From Burkholderiales bacterium Ga0077543 (GTDB lineage Bacteria; Pseudomonadota; Gammaproteobacteria; Burkholderiales; Burkholderiaceae_C), in the NCBI GenBank assembly GCA_001464055.1, contig LNET01000044.1, forward strand, positions 1 to 64,000: a stretch of 64,000 nt of DNA. Reading direction: 5' to 3'. The notes below the pieces were generated by a model. It was given only the letters and a program-made list of their open reading frames with translations, was not told the DNA's origin and did not search any database. Positions within the stretch are counted from its first letter, which is position 1, and the number at the start of each line of letters is the position of its first letter. This document shows positions 26,257 through 35,387 of this stretch, piece by piece. Position numbers and translations under genes: made by a program.

Positions 26257-27477
26257 TCAGTCCTTCAGGCAGTTCTCGGCCTTCCAGCCGTACAGCCATT
26301 CCATCGCGTCGTAGAAGCGCTCTGGTGTGCGGCCCCGCCACAGTTCGTTGCGCACCAGCCTTTCCACGCCCTGGGCATGGAAGATGCGGCCCATCTCGCG
26401 CGCCGACAGCACGATGCGCGCCGTGCGGGCGACGCGCGAGCGCTGATACAGCGCAAAGGCGCGGTCGAAGTGGTGGCCCTGTGCGCTGCCGGTCACGCGC
26501 AAGGCCTCGCCCAGTGTCACCGCGTCTTCCAGCGCCATGCAGGCACCCTGGGCCAGGTACTGCAGCGTGGGGTGGGCGGCGTCGCCCAGCAACGTGGTCC
26601 GGCCACCGGCACCGAAGGTCCATTGGCCGATGGGCTCGCGGTCGGCCGTGGCCCAGCGCTTCCAGTCCTTCGGCAGGTCGATCAGCTGGCGTGCGCGCGG
26701 GCAGATGCCCTGGAAGTAGCTCAGCACCTCGTCGCGGCTGCCTTCGCGCACGCTCCACTCTTCCTGGTCGCGGCTGTGGAAGGTGACGACCACGTTGTAC
26801 TGCTGGCCACCGCGCAGCGGGTAGTGCACCAGATGGCAGTTCGGCCCCACCCAGATGCTGGCGGCGTTCCATTGCAGGTCGGCCGGGAAGTCTTGCCGGT
26901 CGACCACGGCGCGATAGACGACGTGGCCGGAGACGCGGGCCTCGTCGCCCACGTACTGCCGGCGCACGGCCGACTTCACGCCGTCGGCGCCCACCAGCGC
27001 CAGGCCGCGGTGGCTGCGGCCCTGTGCGTCGTGCACGGTGACGCCGTGCTCGTCCTGTTCGACGCGCTGCACCGTGGTCGACGTCAGCACCTCGATGCGG
27101 TCTGACGCTTGCGCGCCTTCCAGCAGCGCCTGGTGCACGTCGGCGCGGTGGATCACCGCATAGGGGTTGCCGAAGCGCGCCCGAAAGCCGGCGCCAGTGG
27201 GAATGCGGCCGACCAGGGTTTCGTCCAGTGCGTCGTGCATCACCATCTCGTCGATGTAGACGGCGCGCGCACGGGCCTTCGGGCCGATGCCCAGCGCGTC
27301 GAAGGCGGCGAAGGCGTTGGGGCCGAGCTGGATGCCGGCGCCGATTTCACCCAGCTGCGCCGCCTGTTCCAGCACCTTCACGCGCAGCCCCTGGCGGGTC
27401 AGCGCCAGGGCCGCGGCCAGGCCGCCGATGCCGCCGCCGGCCACCAGCACCGGCAAGCTTTCCAAGGTCTTCGACAT
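26257..27477 (-). CDS. FAD-dependent monooxygenase, 3-hydroxybenzoate 6-hydroxylase-like
   Basis: A 406-residue group A flavoprotein hydroxylase. GGGIGGLAAALAL at residues 14-26 is the ADP-binding fold, GADGVKSAVRR (DG motif) is near 165, and LLGDAAHPTLQYLAQGACMALEDA is the flavin ribityl-binding GD motif near 300. It most resembles 3-hydroxybenzoate 6-monooxygenases (product gentisate) and the related NagX and salicylate hydroxylases, so the substrate is inferred. AAGGG precedes the ATG. No gentisate dioxygenase or maleylpyruvate isomerase lies nearby; it may instead feed the meta-cleavage genes upstream on the same strand. Confidence 0.75.
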   Translation of the reverse strand: MSKTLESLPVLVAGGGIGGLAAALALTRQGLRVKVLEQAAQLGEIGAGIQLGPNAFAAFDALGIGPKARARAVYIDEMVMHDALDETLVGRIPTGAGFRARFGNPYAVIHRADVHQALLEGAQASDRIEVLTSTTVQRVEQDEHGVTVHDAQGRSHRGLALVGADGVKSAVRRQYVGDEARVSGHVVYRAVVDRQDFPADLQWNAASIWVGPNCHLVHYPLRGGQQYNVVVTFHSRDQEEWSVREGSRDEVLSYFQGICPRARQLIDLPKDWKRWATADREPIGQWTFGAGGRTTLLGDAAHPTLQYLAQGACMALEDAVTLGEALRVTGSAQGHHFDRAFALYQRSRVARTARIVLSAREMGRIFHAQGVERLVRNELWRGRTPERFYDAMEWLYGWKAENCLKD

Positions 27478-27643
27478 GGCATGGCCCCTTCCGCGGTTCA
27501 GTCATTGCAGCGAGATCGAACTCGTCAGCATACTGTCGACGGCCTGCGGCTCGCGCGGCAACGCCGGCGGCGCGTGCCGGTGACGTCGGACGACAAGGCC
27601 TTCTGGAGTCCCGGCGGGACCTGGGTTCTCAGGTGTCGCCGTG

Positions 27644-27874
27644 TCAGCGCAGCGCCTGGTGGTCGAAGCCGTCGAACAAGGTCGGCTTGAACAACGAGAA
27701 ATGGGGCGAAACGTCGAAGTCGCGCGGCACGAACAGGCTGTGGTGCCGCACGTGCAGGATCTCGTCGACACAGGCCGGGCACAGCGGATCGCCACGCGGG
27801 CGCTGTTCGACAACAAGCCGGAACGGGTAGCGTATCGGCTCGTGCGCCAGGCAACGCGCCTGCGCGGAAGTCAA
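27644..27874 (-). pseudogene. Orphan C-terminal fragment or small hypothetical ORF
   Basis: A frame of 76 codons with a low-complexity-free, protein-like sequence (PLCPACVDEILHVRHHSL, then FKPTLFDGFDHQALR) including a CPAC pair. No ATG or GTG lies in frame; the only start codon is a TTG at 27874 without a ribosome binding site, and the frame runs on into the end of the PEP-CTERM gene. It looks like the 3' remnant of a longer gene rather than a complete one. No family is recognised. Confidence 0.35.
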
Positions 27875-27894
27875 ACCGGGGAAGCGGCTGTGGA

Positions 27895-29445
27895 TTACAC
27901 CCCAGCTTGAACGCGTCGGCGCCGCCCCGCCACCCCCAGCAGCACTGCGCCTCCCAGCGCCAGCAGCAGCGCAGTACCCGGCTCGGGCACCGGACTGATG
28001 GTCACGCGGTAGGCCAGGAACATCGTGTCGAGGTTCTTGCCGTCGTTGTAGGCGGCACCGGCATGGAAGCCGTCGGTGGTGGCGAAGTCGTTGTCGTTGG
28101 CGACGAACAGGAAGTAGTCGTCGGGCCGGTCGGGGTCCAGCGCCGGCAGCAGCACCAGGCCTTCCCACTTTTCCGACAGGTTCTCGAAGTTGGCCTGAAT
28201 GCCGTTGGTCAGGCCAAAGCGGTTCAGCTGGCTGCGGTCGTTGAGGTTCAGCAGCAGGCTCTTGGCCGCGGGCACGATGGCGGGGTTGAGCACGCCGCCG
28301 GGCGCCACCTGCGTTTCGAAGCTGGCCCCCAGCACGTTGGTGGCCGCGCTCAGGTCCAGGATCTCCACCGCGCGCAGCAAGGAAGTCTGGGTGCCCACCT
28401 CGCGGCCGTTGCTGTCTCGGGGCAGCATCAGCAACTGGGTCGACGACAAGGCCAGCAACTCGCTCTGCGCCGCCACCAACGTGGCCGTGCCTTGCACGAA
28501 CTTCGGCAGCTGCACCACGTATTCGCCGCTCAAACGGATGTCGTCGGGGCTGTTGATGTCGTAGGTGAAGATGCGCGTGTTGTCGCGCGTGGCCGCGGCG
28601 CTGGCCGGGTTGATGTCCTGGCGGGCGGCGCTTTGCAGGCCCACGAACAAGGTGCGGCCGTCGGGCGAGATGCTCAGCCCTTCGAAGCCCTGGTTGTTGG
28701 CGCGGCCGGCGCTGGGGTTGGCCGGGCTGGGCGCAGGCTGCCCGACGGTAGGGTTGTTGCTGCTGTAGTCGGTGACGCCGTTGCGGATGGGTCGCACCGA
28801 AGGTGCCACTTCCAGGGCACCGATGAAGCGGCCGTCGGGAGCGAAGCGGTAGATCGACGGACCATATTCGTCGCTGATCAGGCGCGAGCCGTCGGCCAGC
28901 ACCACCACGCCTTCGGCGTCAAGTGCCAGTTTGCCGTTGAAGGCTTGCGGCAGTTCGGGCAGGCCGCCAGCCGCTGGTCGCGCACCGCCGGTGGCCACGC
29001 CGCCCGGCACCGGGTCCAGGCCGCTGAAGAGTCGCGTGCCGCCGGTCGGCAGCGCCTCGTACAGGCGGGTGGCGCTGGTCAGCGTCAGCCCGATCTGGTT
29101 TTGCGCCAGCCCGCTGGCGCCCGTGGGGGCCGGCGTGAAGCTCATCTGCAGCGTGTTCAGCCTTGGTGCGTAGTCGATGGTACCGGCGATGTTGTAGCCG
29201 CGGTCGGGCGCGGCAAGAAAGCTGCCGCTGTAGGTGTTGCCCACCCGTGTCCAGCTCGCCATGTCGGCCCACAGGCCGCTGATCGAGCCGAAGGTTTCGC
29301 CGTGCTCGTCGCGCAGGTTGGCCGGCAACCGGCCGACGCCCACCATTTCCTGGACGGTGAAGACCGTGCCGCCGAAGACCGTCTGGGCCTGGCCGGGCAG
29401 GGCAAAGGAAAGACAGGCCGCCAGGGCCAGGAATGAACGCGGCAT
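27895..29445 (-). CDS. Phytase-like esterase-domain protein with PEP-CTERM anchor
   Basis: A 516-residue exported protein. It has a signal peptide (1-20, ending GQAQ), a large beta-propeller-like region of the 'esterase-like activity of phytase' family (LALDAEGVVVLADGSRLISDEYGPSIYRF is characteristic; FEGLSISPDGRTLFVGLQS follows), and a C-terminal PEP-CTERM signal: PVPEPGT, a hydrophobic helix and RRRR. PEP-CTERM proteins are processed by an exosortase and delivered to the surface or extracellular matrix. GGAGG lies 7 bases before the ATG. It interrupts the strand-wise run of aromatic genes and is probably separately transcribed. Confidence 0.85.
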   Translation of the reverse strand: MPRSFLALAACLSFALPGQAQTVFGGTVFTVQEMVGVGRLPANLRDEHGETFGSISGLWADMASWTRVGNTYSGSFLAAPDRGYNIAGTIDYAPRLNTLQMSFTPAPTGASGLAQNQIGLTLTSATRLYEALPTGGTRLFSGLDPVPGGVATGGARPAAGGLPELPQAFNGKLALDAEGVVVLADGSRLISDEYGPSIYRFAPDGRFIGALEVAPSVRPIRNGVTDYSSNNPTVGQPAPSPANPSAGRANNQGFEGLSISPDGRTLFVGLQSAARQDINPASAAATRDNTRIFTYDINSPDDIRLSGEYVVQLPKFVQGTATLVAAQSELLALSSTQLLMLPRDSNGREVGTQTSLLRAVEILDLSAATNVLGASFETQVAPGGVLNPAIVPAAKSLLLNLNDRSQLNRFGLTNGIQANFENLSEKWEGLVLLPALDPDRPDDYFLFVANDNDFATTDGFHAGAAYNDGKNLDTMFLAYRVTISPVPEPGTALLLALGGAVLLGVAGRRRRVQAGV

Positions 29446-29536
29446 GAAAGAGCCTCCGGTGGGTGTGGTTGCCGCCGATGCTGCATCCAGCCGGTGACGA
29501 AGCCGTGACAGGCGGGGCCTATGCGGCGGCGGGCCT

Positions 29537-30469
29537 TCAGCCCTGGCGCGTGCTCAGCAAATTGGCCTTGAAGCGCTCGGGCACCCGTTCGTCGAAGCCC
29601 AGCGCGACCCGGCGCACTTCGGGGCTGTCGGTGGGCGCATGGCCCACGCCCAGGGCCGCGGCACGCGGCGGGTCGATGGCCACCACGGTGCCGCTGACGC
29701 GGCCGATGCCGGTGATCTCGCAGGCCACCACCTGGCGCGGCTCGACGCTGCGCGAATGGCAGGGGGTGCCCATCAGGATCACGTCGCCGGCCAGCAGGGT
29801 GATGTGGCGCGCGATGTCGGCAATGACGTAGTGCGGGCCCCAGATCGTCTCGTCGCCGATGTGCGCTTCCTGCACCACCAGGCCGTCGACGTAGGTGCGC
29901 AGTGTCTGCTCGAACAGGTTCACGCCGCGCACGATGCCCGGGCCGATGGGCAGCAGGGTGTCGGCCCCCTTCACGCGCAGCATGCTGCCCTGGTCGGTGT
30001 CGCGGAAGTCCTGCAGGCCCATGTCCAGCGCCGGGCAGAAGCCTTCGATGTAGTCCCAGGCCTCGTCGGGCGTGACGTTGCGGCAGGTGCGGCCGATGAC
30101 GAGCGCGTACTCGCCCTCGTAGTTCAGGTACTGGCAGTCGGCCGGCTTCAGGATCTGCCCGCCATGGCCGTTCAATGAGGTGGGCGGCTTGGTGAAGTAG
30201 GTGGGGGTGTCGGTGGGCTTGGGCCGGTTGCGGGTTTCGATGCTGCGCGAGCTGTACGAGATGTGCACCGCGATGATCTTGCTGGGGTTCACCGGCGGCA
30301 GGTAGCAGGCCGTGTCGGCCCGCAGGCTGCGGCCGTCGTCCAGCACCAGGGTGATGTCGTCGCGCATCGTGCCCCAGAAGGCGCTGCCGCCCAGCAGCAC
30401 GCGGCGCCGCTCCACGCGCGGGCCGCGCATCACCGCGGGCAATTCCTTCAGCGGAAACTCGAAGTTCAT
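29537..30469 (-). CDS. Fumarylacetoacetate hydrolase-family protein (HpaG/FAH-like)
   Basis: A 310-residue member of the FAH family. The metal-binding block is in YEGEYALVIG (E-x-E) near residue 118 with a later Asp in MGLQDFRDTDQG; IGDETIWGPHYVI and LLAGDVILMGTP are family landmarks. In homoprotocatechuate breakdown this family supplies the decarboxylase/isomerase that follows ring cleavage and semialdehyde oxidation. Its ATG overlaps the dioxygenase stop (ATGA), so the two are co-translated. It is a single FAH unit rather than the two-unit HpaG of E. coli, so the exact step (decarboxylation, isomerisation or hydrolysis) is inferred. Confidence 0.75.
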   Translation of the reverse strand: MNFEFPLKELPAVMRGPRVERRRVLLGGSAFWGTMRDDITLVLDDGRSLRADTACYLPPVNPSKIIAVHISYSSRSIETRNRPKPTDTPTYFTKPPTSLNGHGGQILKPADCQYLNYEGEYALVIGRTCRNVTPDEAWDYIEGFCPALDMGLQDFRDTDQGSMLRVKGADTLLPIGPGIVRGVNLFEQTLRTYVDGLVVQEAHIGDETIWGPHYVIADIARHITLLAGDVILMGTPCHSRSVEPRQVVACEITGIGRVSGTVVAIDPPRAAALGVGHAPTDSPEVRRVALGFDERVPERFKANLLSTRQG

Positions 30470-31425
30470 GCCGGCTCCTTCTGGCCGCTGGATGCCGGTT
30501 CGGCGGCCCGGGCGGCCGCTGCGGCCTGCCCTGGCCCGGGCCCAGGGGCCTGCGCTTCGGTATGAAACCAGATGTGGATGTTGCCGGTGCCGCGGGCGTT
30601 CTCGTAGGCCGACAGCGGCTCGCCGCGGGCGGTGCAGTCACGGCCGCCCATCGCACCCACCATCTGCAGGTAATGCGCGCCGAAGGCTTCCCAGGGCAGC
30701 TGGCGGTATTCGGCGTCCCAGCGCTCGATCAGCTGGGCGTGCCGGCCTTGCCTGAACAGGTCGATCGCGCCCTTGTCGCTGGCGATGTTCTCGGGCCGCG
30801 AGACATTGCTTTCGTGGAAGATGCGCGGGTGGTTCGGCTTCCAGTCGATGGCGTTGAACTTGTGGCTCAATGCGCCCGATGCCAGCAGCAGCACGCGCAG
30901 CCCGCTGCGGGCGATGGCCTCGCCCACTGCTTCGCCCGACCGGATGAAGTGCTGCCAGTCGCAGTTCTGGCATGAACTGACCGTGACCACGGGCAGCCCG
31001 GCGTGTTCCAGCCTCAGCTGCTTGACCAGGTTGATGGTGGCGTACTGGCGCCCCAGGTCGGGGTGCGAGATGACGCGGTTGTAGCCACCCCGTTCGCGCG
31101 ACACGGTTTCCACCAGCCCGGCCAGGCCGGGGTGGCCGCGGTAGTCGTAGGGCACGCCGTGCAGGTACCAGGGCATCTCGTCGGAGATGTAGGTGCCGCT
31201 GTAGCGTTCACCGCCGTCCACCAGGTGGTAGCCGGTGGTGAACCAGTGCGAATCGAAGATCACCAATGCGTCGGGTGCGGCCTGGGCGATCTTCTGCCGC
31301 AGCCGGGCGTAGCCGGCGATCAGGTCGGAGTCCTGTCCGGCGCCTTGCAGCACGCGGAATTCCTCGCACTGCATCAGACCCGGGTGGTGCGACACCAGTG
31401 CCGCACCGACGATCTTGCCGTTCAT
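30466..31425 (-). CDS. Class III extradiol ring-cleavage dioxygenase (HpaD-like)
   Basis: A 319-residue LigB/HpaD-type non-haem Fe(II) dioxygenase that opens a catechol ring next to the hydroxyls (meta cleavage). VSHHPG near residue 12 supplies a metal His, DSHWFTTGYH near 58 the second, and LLASGALSHKF near 181 a catalytic His. Sequence arrangement fits 3,4-dihydroxyphenylacetate (homoprotocatechuate) 2,3-dioxygenases of the E. coli HpaD type, but other substituted catechols are possible. The C-terminal 30 residues are a Pro/Ala-rich extension. It starts 13 bases after the dehydrogenase stop. Confidence 0.78.
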   Translation of the reverse strand: MNGKIVGAALVSHHPGLMQCEEFRVLQGAGQDSDLIAGYARLRQKIAQAAPDALVIFDSHWFTTGYHLVDGGERYSGTYISDEMPWYLHGVPYDYRGHPGLAGLVETVSRERGGYNRVISHPDLGRQYATINLVKQLRLEHAGLPVVTVSSCQNCDWQHFIRSGEAVGEAIARSGLRVLLLASGALSHKFNAIDWKPNHPRIFHESNVSRPENIASDKGAIDLFRQGRHAQLIERWDAEYRQLPWEAFGAHYLQMVGAMGGRDCTARGEPLSAYENARGTGNIHIWFHTEAQAPGPGPGQAAAAARAAEPASSGQKEPA

Positions 31426-31438
31426 GGGGTTTGTCCTT

Positions 31439-32914
31439 TCATCGGTGGCTGAAGCTGGCCCGGAAGGGCTTCTTCGGCAGCACCACGTCTTTCACGTCGC
31501 AGAAGAATTCGAAGCTCCAGTCGCCGCCTTCGCGCCCGATGCCGCTGCGCTTGATGCCACCGAAGGGAGCCTCCAGGTCGCGGATGCCGAAGCTGTTGAC
31601 CCAGATGAAGCCCGTGCGCACGCGTTCGGCCAGTGCCGCGGCGTGCCCGGTTTCGCCGTAGCAGACGCCGCCCAGGCCGTAGTCGGTGCCATTGGCCAGG
31701 GCCACGGCCTCGTCGTCGCTGGTGAAGGTCTGCAGCGTCAGCACCGGGCCGAAGACCTCGTTCTGCACGATCTCGTCGTCCTGCTTCAGCCCGGTCAGCA
31801 GGGTGGGCTGCACGTATTGCGCGCCGAAGGGGTGCGGCCCGCCGCCCCACAGCAGCTGCGCGCCGCCGGCCACGGCCCGCTGGATGTAGCCCAGCACCCG
31901 CTCGACCTGGCGCGGGTGGATGATCGGCCCGACCTCGGTGGCTTCGTTGCGCGGGTCGCCCACCGTCAGGCCAGCGACGACCGCGCGCATCGCGGTGACG
32001 AAGCGTTCGGCCACGCGTTCGTGCACCAGCAGGCGCGTGCCCGCCAGGCACACCTGGCCGGCGTTGCGGTACATCAGCGCGCCGGTGGCCGCGGCGGCTT
32101 CGATGTCGGCATCTTCGAGCACGATGAACGGGCTCTTGCCACCGAGTTCCAGGCTGCACGGCACCAGGTTGGCCCCCGCCGCCTGGGCGATGAGCCTGGC
32201 GGTCGGCACGCTGCCAGTGAAGGACACGCGGGCAATGCGCGGGTCGGCCACCAGCTGCGCGCCGGTGGTCGCACCCGTACCCTGCACGACATTGAACACC
32301 CCCGGCGGCAGCCCCGCCGCATGCGCGGCATCGGCCAGCAAGGAGCAAGTCAAAGGCGCCCATTCCGGTGGCTTCAGCACGCAGGTGTTGCCGGCCGCCA
32401 GGGCCGGGCCCAGCTTCCAGGTCGACAACATCAGCGGCGCGTTCCAGGGCGTGATGATCACCACCACGCCCGCCGGGTCGTGCCTGACGCGGTGCAGCGC
32501 CTGTTCGGTGTCGATGGGCCGGTGCTGCAGGCCGAGCGCATGCTGCGCGAACCAGCGGATGTTCAGCACCGCACGCGGCACCACGCCATGCCGCATGCGC
32601 GACAGCAGCACGCCCGCGTCGTTGCTTTCCAGCGTGCAGAAGGCTTCGGCGCGCCGGCCGATCTCGTCGGCAAAGCGGTTCAGCAGCGGCTGGCGCTCGG
32701 CCGCCGTCAGCGCCGCCCAGGCCGGGAAGGCGCGCTGGGCCGCGGCGATGGCGGCATTCACATGCTCGGGCCCGCCCTCGGCCACCTGGCCCAGCAGGCG
32801 CTGGTCGATCGGGCTGAACAGCTCGAAGCGGCGCGTGCAGGCCACGCGCTGGCCGTCGATGTAGTGGTCGGGCGAAACCGCCACGCCCGCCACCTGCAGC
32901 AGGGCGGATGTCAT
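31439..32914 (-). CDS. Aldehyde dehydrogenase, probable carboxymethyl-hydroxymuconate semialdehyde dehydrogenase
   Basis: A 491-residue NAD(P)-dependent aldehyde dehydrogenase. TPWNAPLM near residue 155, FTGSVPTA (cofactor) near 235, LELGGKSP with the general-base Glu near 257, and NAGQVCLAGTR with the catalytic Cys near 290 are all intact. Its place directly before the ring-cleavage dioxygenase, 13 bases apart, and its resemblance to HpaE/HpcC point to oxidation of the semialdehyde made by ring cleavage. The start is one base beyond the Bug gene stop, so it is translated in the same operon. Confidence 0.8.
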   Translation of the reverse strand: MTSALLQVAGVAVSPDHYIDGQRVACTRRFELFSPIDQRLLGQVAEGGPEHVNAAIAAAQRAFPAWAALTAAERQPLLNRFADEIGRRAEAFCTLESNDAGVLLSRMRHGVVPRAVLNIRWFAQHALGLQHRPIDTEQALHRVRHDPAGVVVIITPWNAPLMLSTWKLGPALAAGNTCVLKPPEWAPLTCSLLADAAHAAGLPPGVFNVVQGTGATTGAQLVADPRIARVSFTGSVPTARLIAQAAGANLVPCSLELGGKSPFIVLEDADIEAAAATGALMYRNAGQVCLAGTRLLVHERVAERFVTAMRAVVAGLTVGDPRNEATEVGPIIHPRQVERVLGYIQRAVAGGAQLLWGGGPHPFGAQYVQPTLLTGLKQDDEIVQNEVFGPVLTLQTFTSDDEAVALANGTDYGLGGVCYGETGHAAALAERVRTGFIWVNSFGIRDLEAPFGGIKRSGIGREGGDWSFEFFCDVKDVVLPKKPFRASFSHR

Positions 32915-32915
32915 C

Positions 32916-33902
32916 TCAGGAATCGGCCGTGAACCCGATGGTCTTGACCAGCGGCGCCCAGCGCTCGGTGTCGCGCTTGAGCAGCGCGGCCAGCTCGGTG
33001 GGCGTGGACGGCTTGGCTTCCAGACCCATCAGCGCCAGCGCGTCGACCACGTCGGGCGCGGTCAGGGCGTTGCGGATGGCCGCACTGGCGCGGGCCAGCG
33101 CATCGGCAGGCACGTTGGCCGGCATGAAGAAGCCGAACCATTCCTCGAACACGATGTCCTTGAAGCCCTGCTCGGCATAGGTGGGCACCGTCGGCGCAAA
33201 GCGGTTGCGCGTGGGGCCCGAGGTCGCCAGCAGCCGCGCCCGGCCGGTGGGCAGGTGCTGCAGGAACTCGCCCACCGGCCCCGAGACCGAGGCCACCTGC
33301 CCACCCATCATGTCGACGATGGCCGGCTGGGTGCCCCGGTAGGGCACGTGCTTGAAGTCGATGCCGGCGGCGCGGCCGAAGAGTTCGGCCACGAAGTGCG
33401 GCACCGAACCGGCGGCCGGGCTGCCGAAGTTCGCGTCCTTCGGGTTGGCCTTGCACCAGGCGATGAAGTCGGCCAGGTTCTTCACCGAGGCCGGCACCAT
33501 GGGCCCGACGCCGAAGCCGAAGTCGAAGCGCACGGCCTGCGACACGGGCTGGAAGTCCGCCACCGGGTCGTAGGGCAGCTTCTTGTAGGTGTGCGGGTAG
33601 ATGCCCAGCATCGACATCGGCGTCACCAGCAGGGTCAGGCCGTCGGCCGGCGATGTCTTCAGGCCCGACAGCGCGATCTGCCCGCCAGCGCCGGTGCGGT
33701 TTTCCACCACCACGCTCTTGGCCAGCACGTCGCGCAGCTTGTCGGCCACGCGTCGCGCGGTGGTGTCGACCGTGCCGCCGGCGGCAAAGCCGGCCAGGAT
33801 GCGGGCGGTCTCCGGCAGGGCCTGCGCATGGGCCAGCGGGTGGGCCAGCACGATGCCGGCGGCGGAAGAAGCGATGATGAATTGACGTCTTTGCATGTCC
33901 AT
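32916..33902 (-). CDS. Tripartite tricarboxylate transporter substrate-binding protein (Bug family)
   Basis: A 328-residue periplasmic binding protein. The N-terminus (MDMQRRQF followed by a hydrophobic stretch ending AHAQA) is a signal peptide with a twin arginine. The Bug signatures follow: ILAGFAAGGTVDTTAR near 38, VVENRTGAGGQIA near 66 and the YGTQPAIVDMMGGQV-type loop. Bug proteins capture organic or aromatic acids; no TctA/TctB membrane genes are adjacent, as is common in Burkholderiales. GGAG lies before the ATG. Its position in the operon suggests the aromatic substrate or a derivative as ligand. Confidence 0.88.
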   Translation of the reverse strand: MDMQRRQFIIASSAAGIVLAHPLAHAQALPETARILAGFAAGGTVDTTARRVADKLRDVLAKSVVVENRTGAGGQIALSGLKTSPADGLTLLVTPMSMLGIYPHTYKKLPYDPVADFQPVSQAVRFDFGFGVGPMVPASVKNLADFIAWCKANPKDANFGSPAAGSVPHFVAELFGRAAGIDFKHVPYRGTQPAIVDMMGGQVASVSGPVGEFLQHLPTGRARLLATSGPTRNRFAPTVPTYAEQGFKDIVFEEWFGFFMPANVPADALARASAAIRNALTAPDVVDALALMGLEAKPSTPTELAALLKRDTERWAPLVKTIGFTADS

Positions 33903-33931
33903 GTCTCCAAGGTCTCGGGGTGGGTCGTTGT

Positions 33932-35341
33932 TCAGTCCGGCCCGAGCAGCTTGCCCGGGTTCATCAGGTTCCGCGGGTCGAATGCCCGCTTCACGGTCTG
34001 CATCAGCCGCCGTTCGACAGCGGTCTTGTAGCGGGCGGCCTCGTCGCGCCGCAGCACGCCCAGGCCATGTTCGGCCGAGATCGAGCCGCCGACAGCATGC
34101 ACGGCGTCGTGGACCAGGCGGTTCAGCGGGGCTTCCAGCGCGTAGAACTCGGCCCGGCCCATGCCCGCCAGCGGGGGCGACAGGTTGTAGTGCAGGTTGC
34201 CGTCGCCCAGGTGGCCGAAGACCACGAGACGCAGCGCCGGAAAGTGCCGTTCGACTGCAGCGGCGGTGGCAGCGATGAAGGCCGGGATGCGCGCGATCGG
34301 CAAGGCGATGTCGTGCTTGATCGCCGGCCCTTCGGCGGCCTGCGATTCGGAGATGTCCTCGCGCAGCGCCCACAGGCTGCGGAACTGCGCCAGGCTGGCC
34401 GACAGCGCAGCGTCGCTGGCGTGGCCGGCGTCCAGCGCAGCTTCCAGCAGGCCTTCGATGGTCGTGGTGGCGGCGGCTTCGCCCTGGGCGCTGCTCACTT
34501 CCAGCAGCACGTACCAGGGCGCTTCGTCGGCCAGCGGGCGCCGGGCCGCAGGCACGTGCTGCAGCACCAGGTGCAGGCAGGTCTGGCTGATCAGCTCGAA
34601 CGCCGTCAACTCGGCCGCCAGCCGCTGCTGGGCCAGCGCCAGCAGGGCCAGTGCTGCGGCCGGTGACGGCACGGCCACCCACGCGACCACCTGCGCTGCA
34701 GGCCGCGGAAACAGCTTGAGCACCGCCGCGGTGATGACGCCCAGCGTGCCTTCGCTGCCGATGAACAGGTCGCGCAGGTCGTAGCCGCTGTTGTCCTTGC
34801 GCAGCTCGCGCAGGCCGTTCCAGACCTGCCCGTCGGCGGTAACGACTTCCAGCCCCAGGCACAGTTCACGCGCATTGCCATAACGCAGCACCTGCACGCC
34901 GCCGGCGTTGGTGGCCAGGTTGCCGCCGATGGTGCAGCTGCCCTGCGCCGCCAGGCTCAGCGGGAACAGGCGCTGGGCCTCGCGTGCGGCGTCCTGCACC
35001 TGCTGCAGCGTGACGCCGGCTTCGGCGGTCAGGGTGTGGCCCACCGGGTCGAGTGCGCGGATGCGCTGCAGCCGGGCGGTGGACAGCACCAGGTTGCGCC
35101 CTTCGCTGGCCGGCGTGGCGCCGCCGGAAAGCCCGGTGTTGCCGCCCTGCGGCACCACCGCCACGCCCTGGGCGCTGCACCAGCGCAGCACGGCGGCCAC
35201 GCCCTCGGTGGTGTCGGGCTGGGCCACGGCCAGGGCCTGACCGGTCCACTTGCCGCGCCAGTCCGTCAGGAAGGGCGCCATCGCGTCGGGCGCGACGAGC
35301 AAGCGCCCGGCGAAGCTGGCGCGCAATGCAGGCAGGTCCAT
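33932..35341 (-). CDS. FAD-binding oxidase, GlcD/D-2-hydroxyacid dehydrogenase type
   Basis: A 469-residue VAO-fold flavoprotein. The FAD-binding segment holds VVPQGGNTGLSGGATP near residue 64 and GSCTIGGNLATNAGG near 132; the C-terminal cap has the metal-type FGHLGDGNLHYN near 370 and ISAEHGLG near 418, hallmarks of D-lactate/D-2-hydroxyglutarate/glycolate dehydrogenases. It likely oxidises a D-2-hydroxy acid to the 2-oxo acid. Inside this operon a mandelate-like or hydroxyphenyl-lactate-like substrate is conceivable, but that is inference. It follows the MBL gene by 46 bases. Confidence 0.82.
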   Translation of the reverse strand: MDLPALRASFAGRLLVAPDAMAPFLTDWRGKWTGQALAVAQPDTTEGVAAVLRWCSAQGVAVVPQGGNTGLSGGATPASEGRNLVLSTARLQRIRALDPVGHTLTAEAGVTLQQVQDAAREAQRLFPLSLAAQGSCTIGGNLATNAGGVQVLRYGNARELCLGLEVVTADGQVWNGLRELRKDNSGYDLRDLFIGSEGTLGVITAAVLKLFPRPAAQVVAWVAVPSPAAALALLALAQQRLAAELTAFELISQTCLHLVLQHVPAARRPLADEAPWYVLLEVSSAQGEAAATTTIEGLLEAALDAGHASDAALSASLAQFRSLWALREDISESQAAEGPAIKHDIALPIARIPAFIAATAAAVERHFPALRLVVFGHLGDGNLHYNLSPPLAGMGRAEFYALEAPLNRLVHDAVHAVGGSISAEHGLGVLRRDEAARYKTAVERRLMQTVKRAFDPRNLMNPGKLLGPD

Positions 35342-35387
35342 CTTCGGGCAATGCAGCGTTCGGCGCGCGGTGTGCGGGGCGCGCTGC

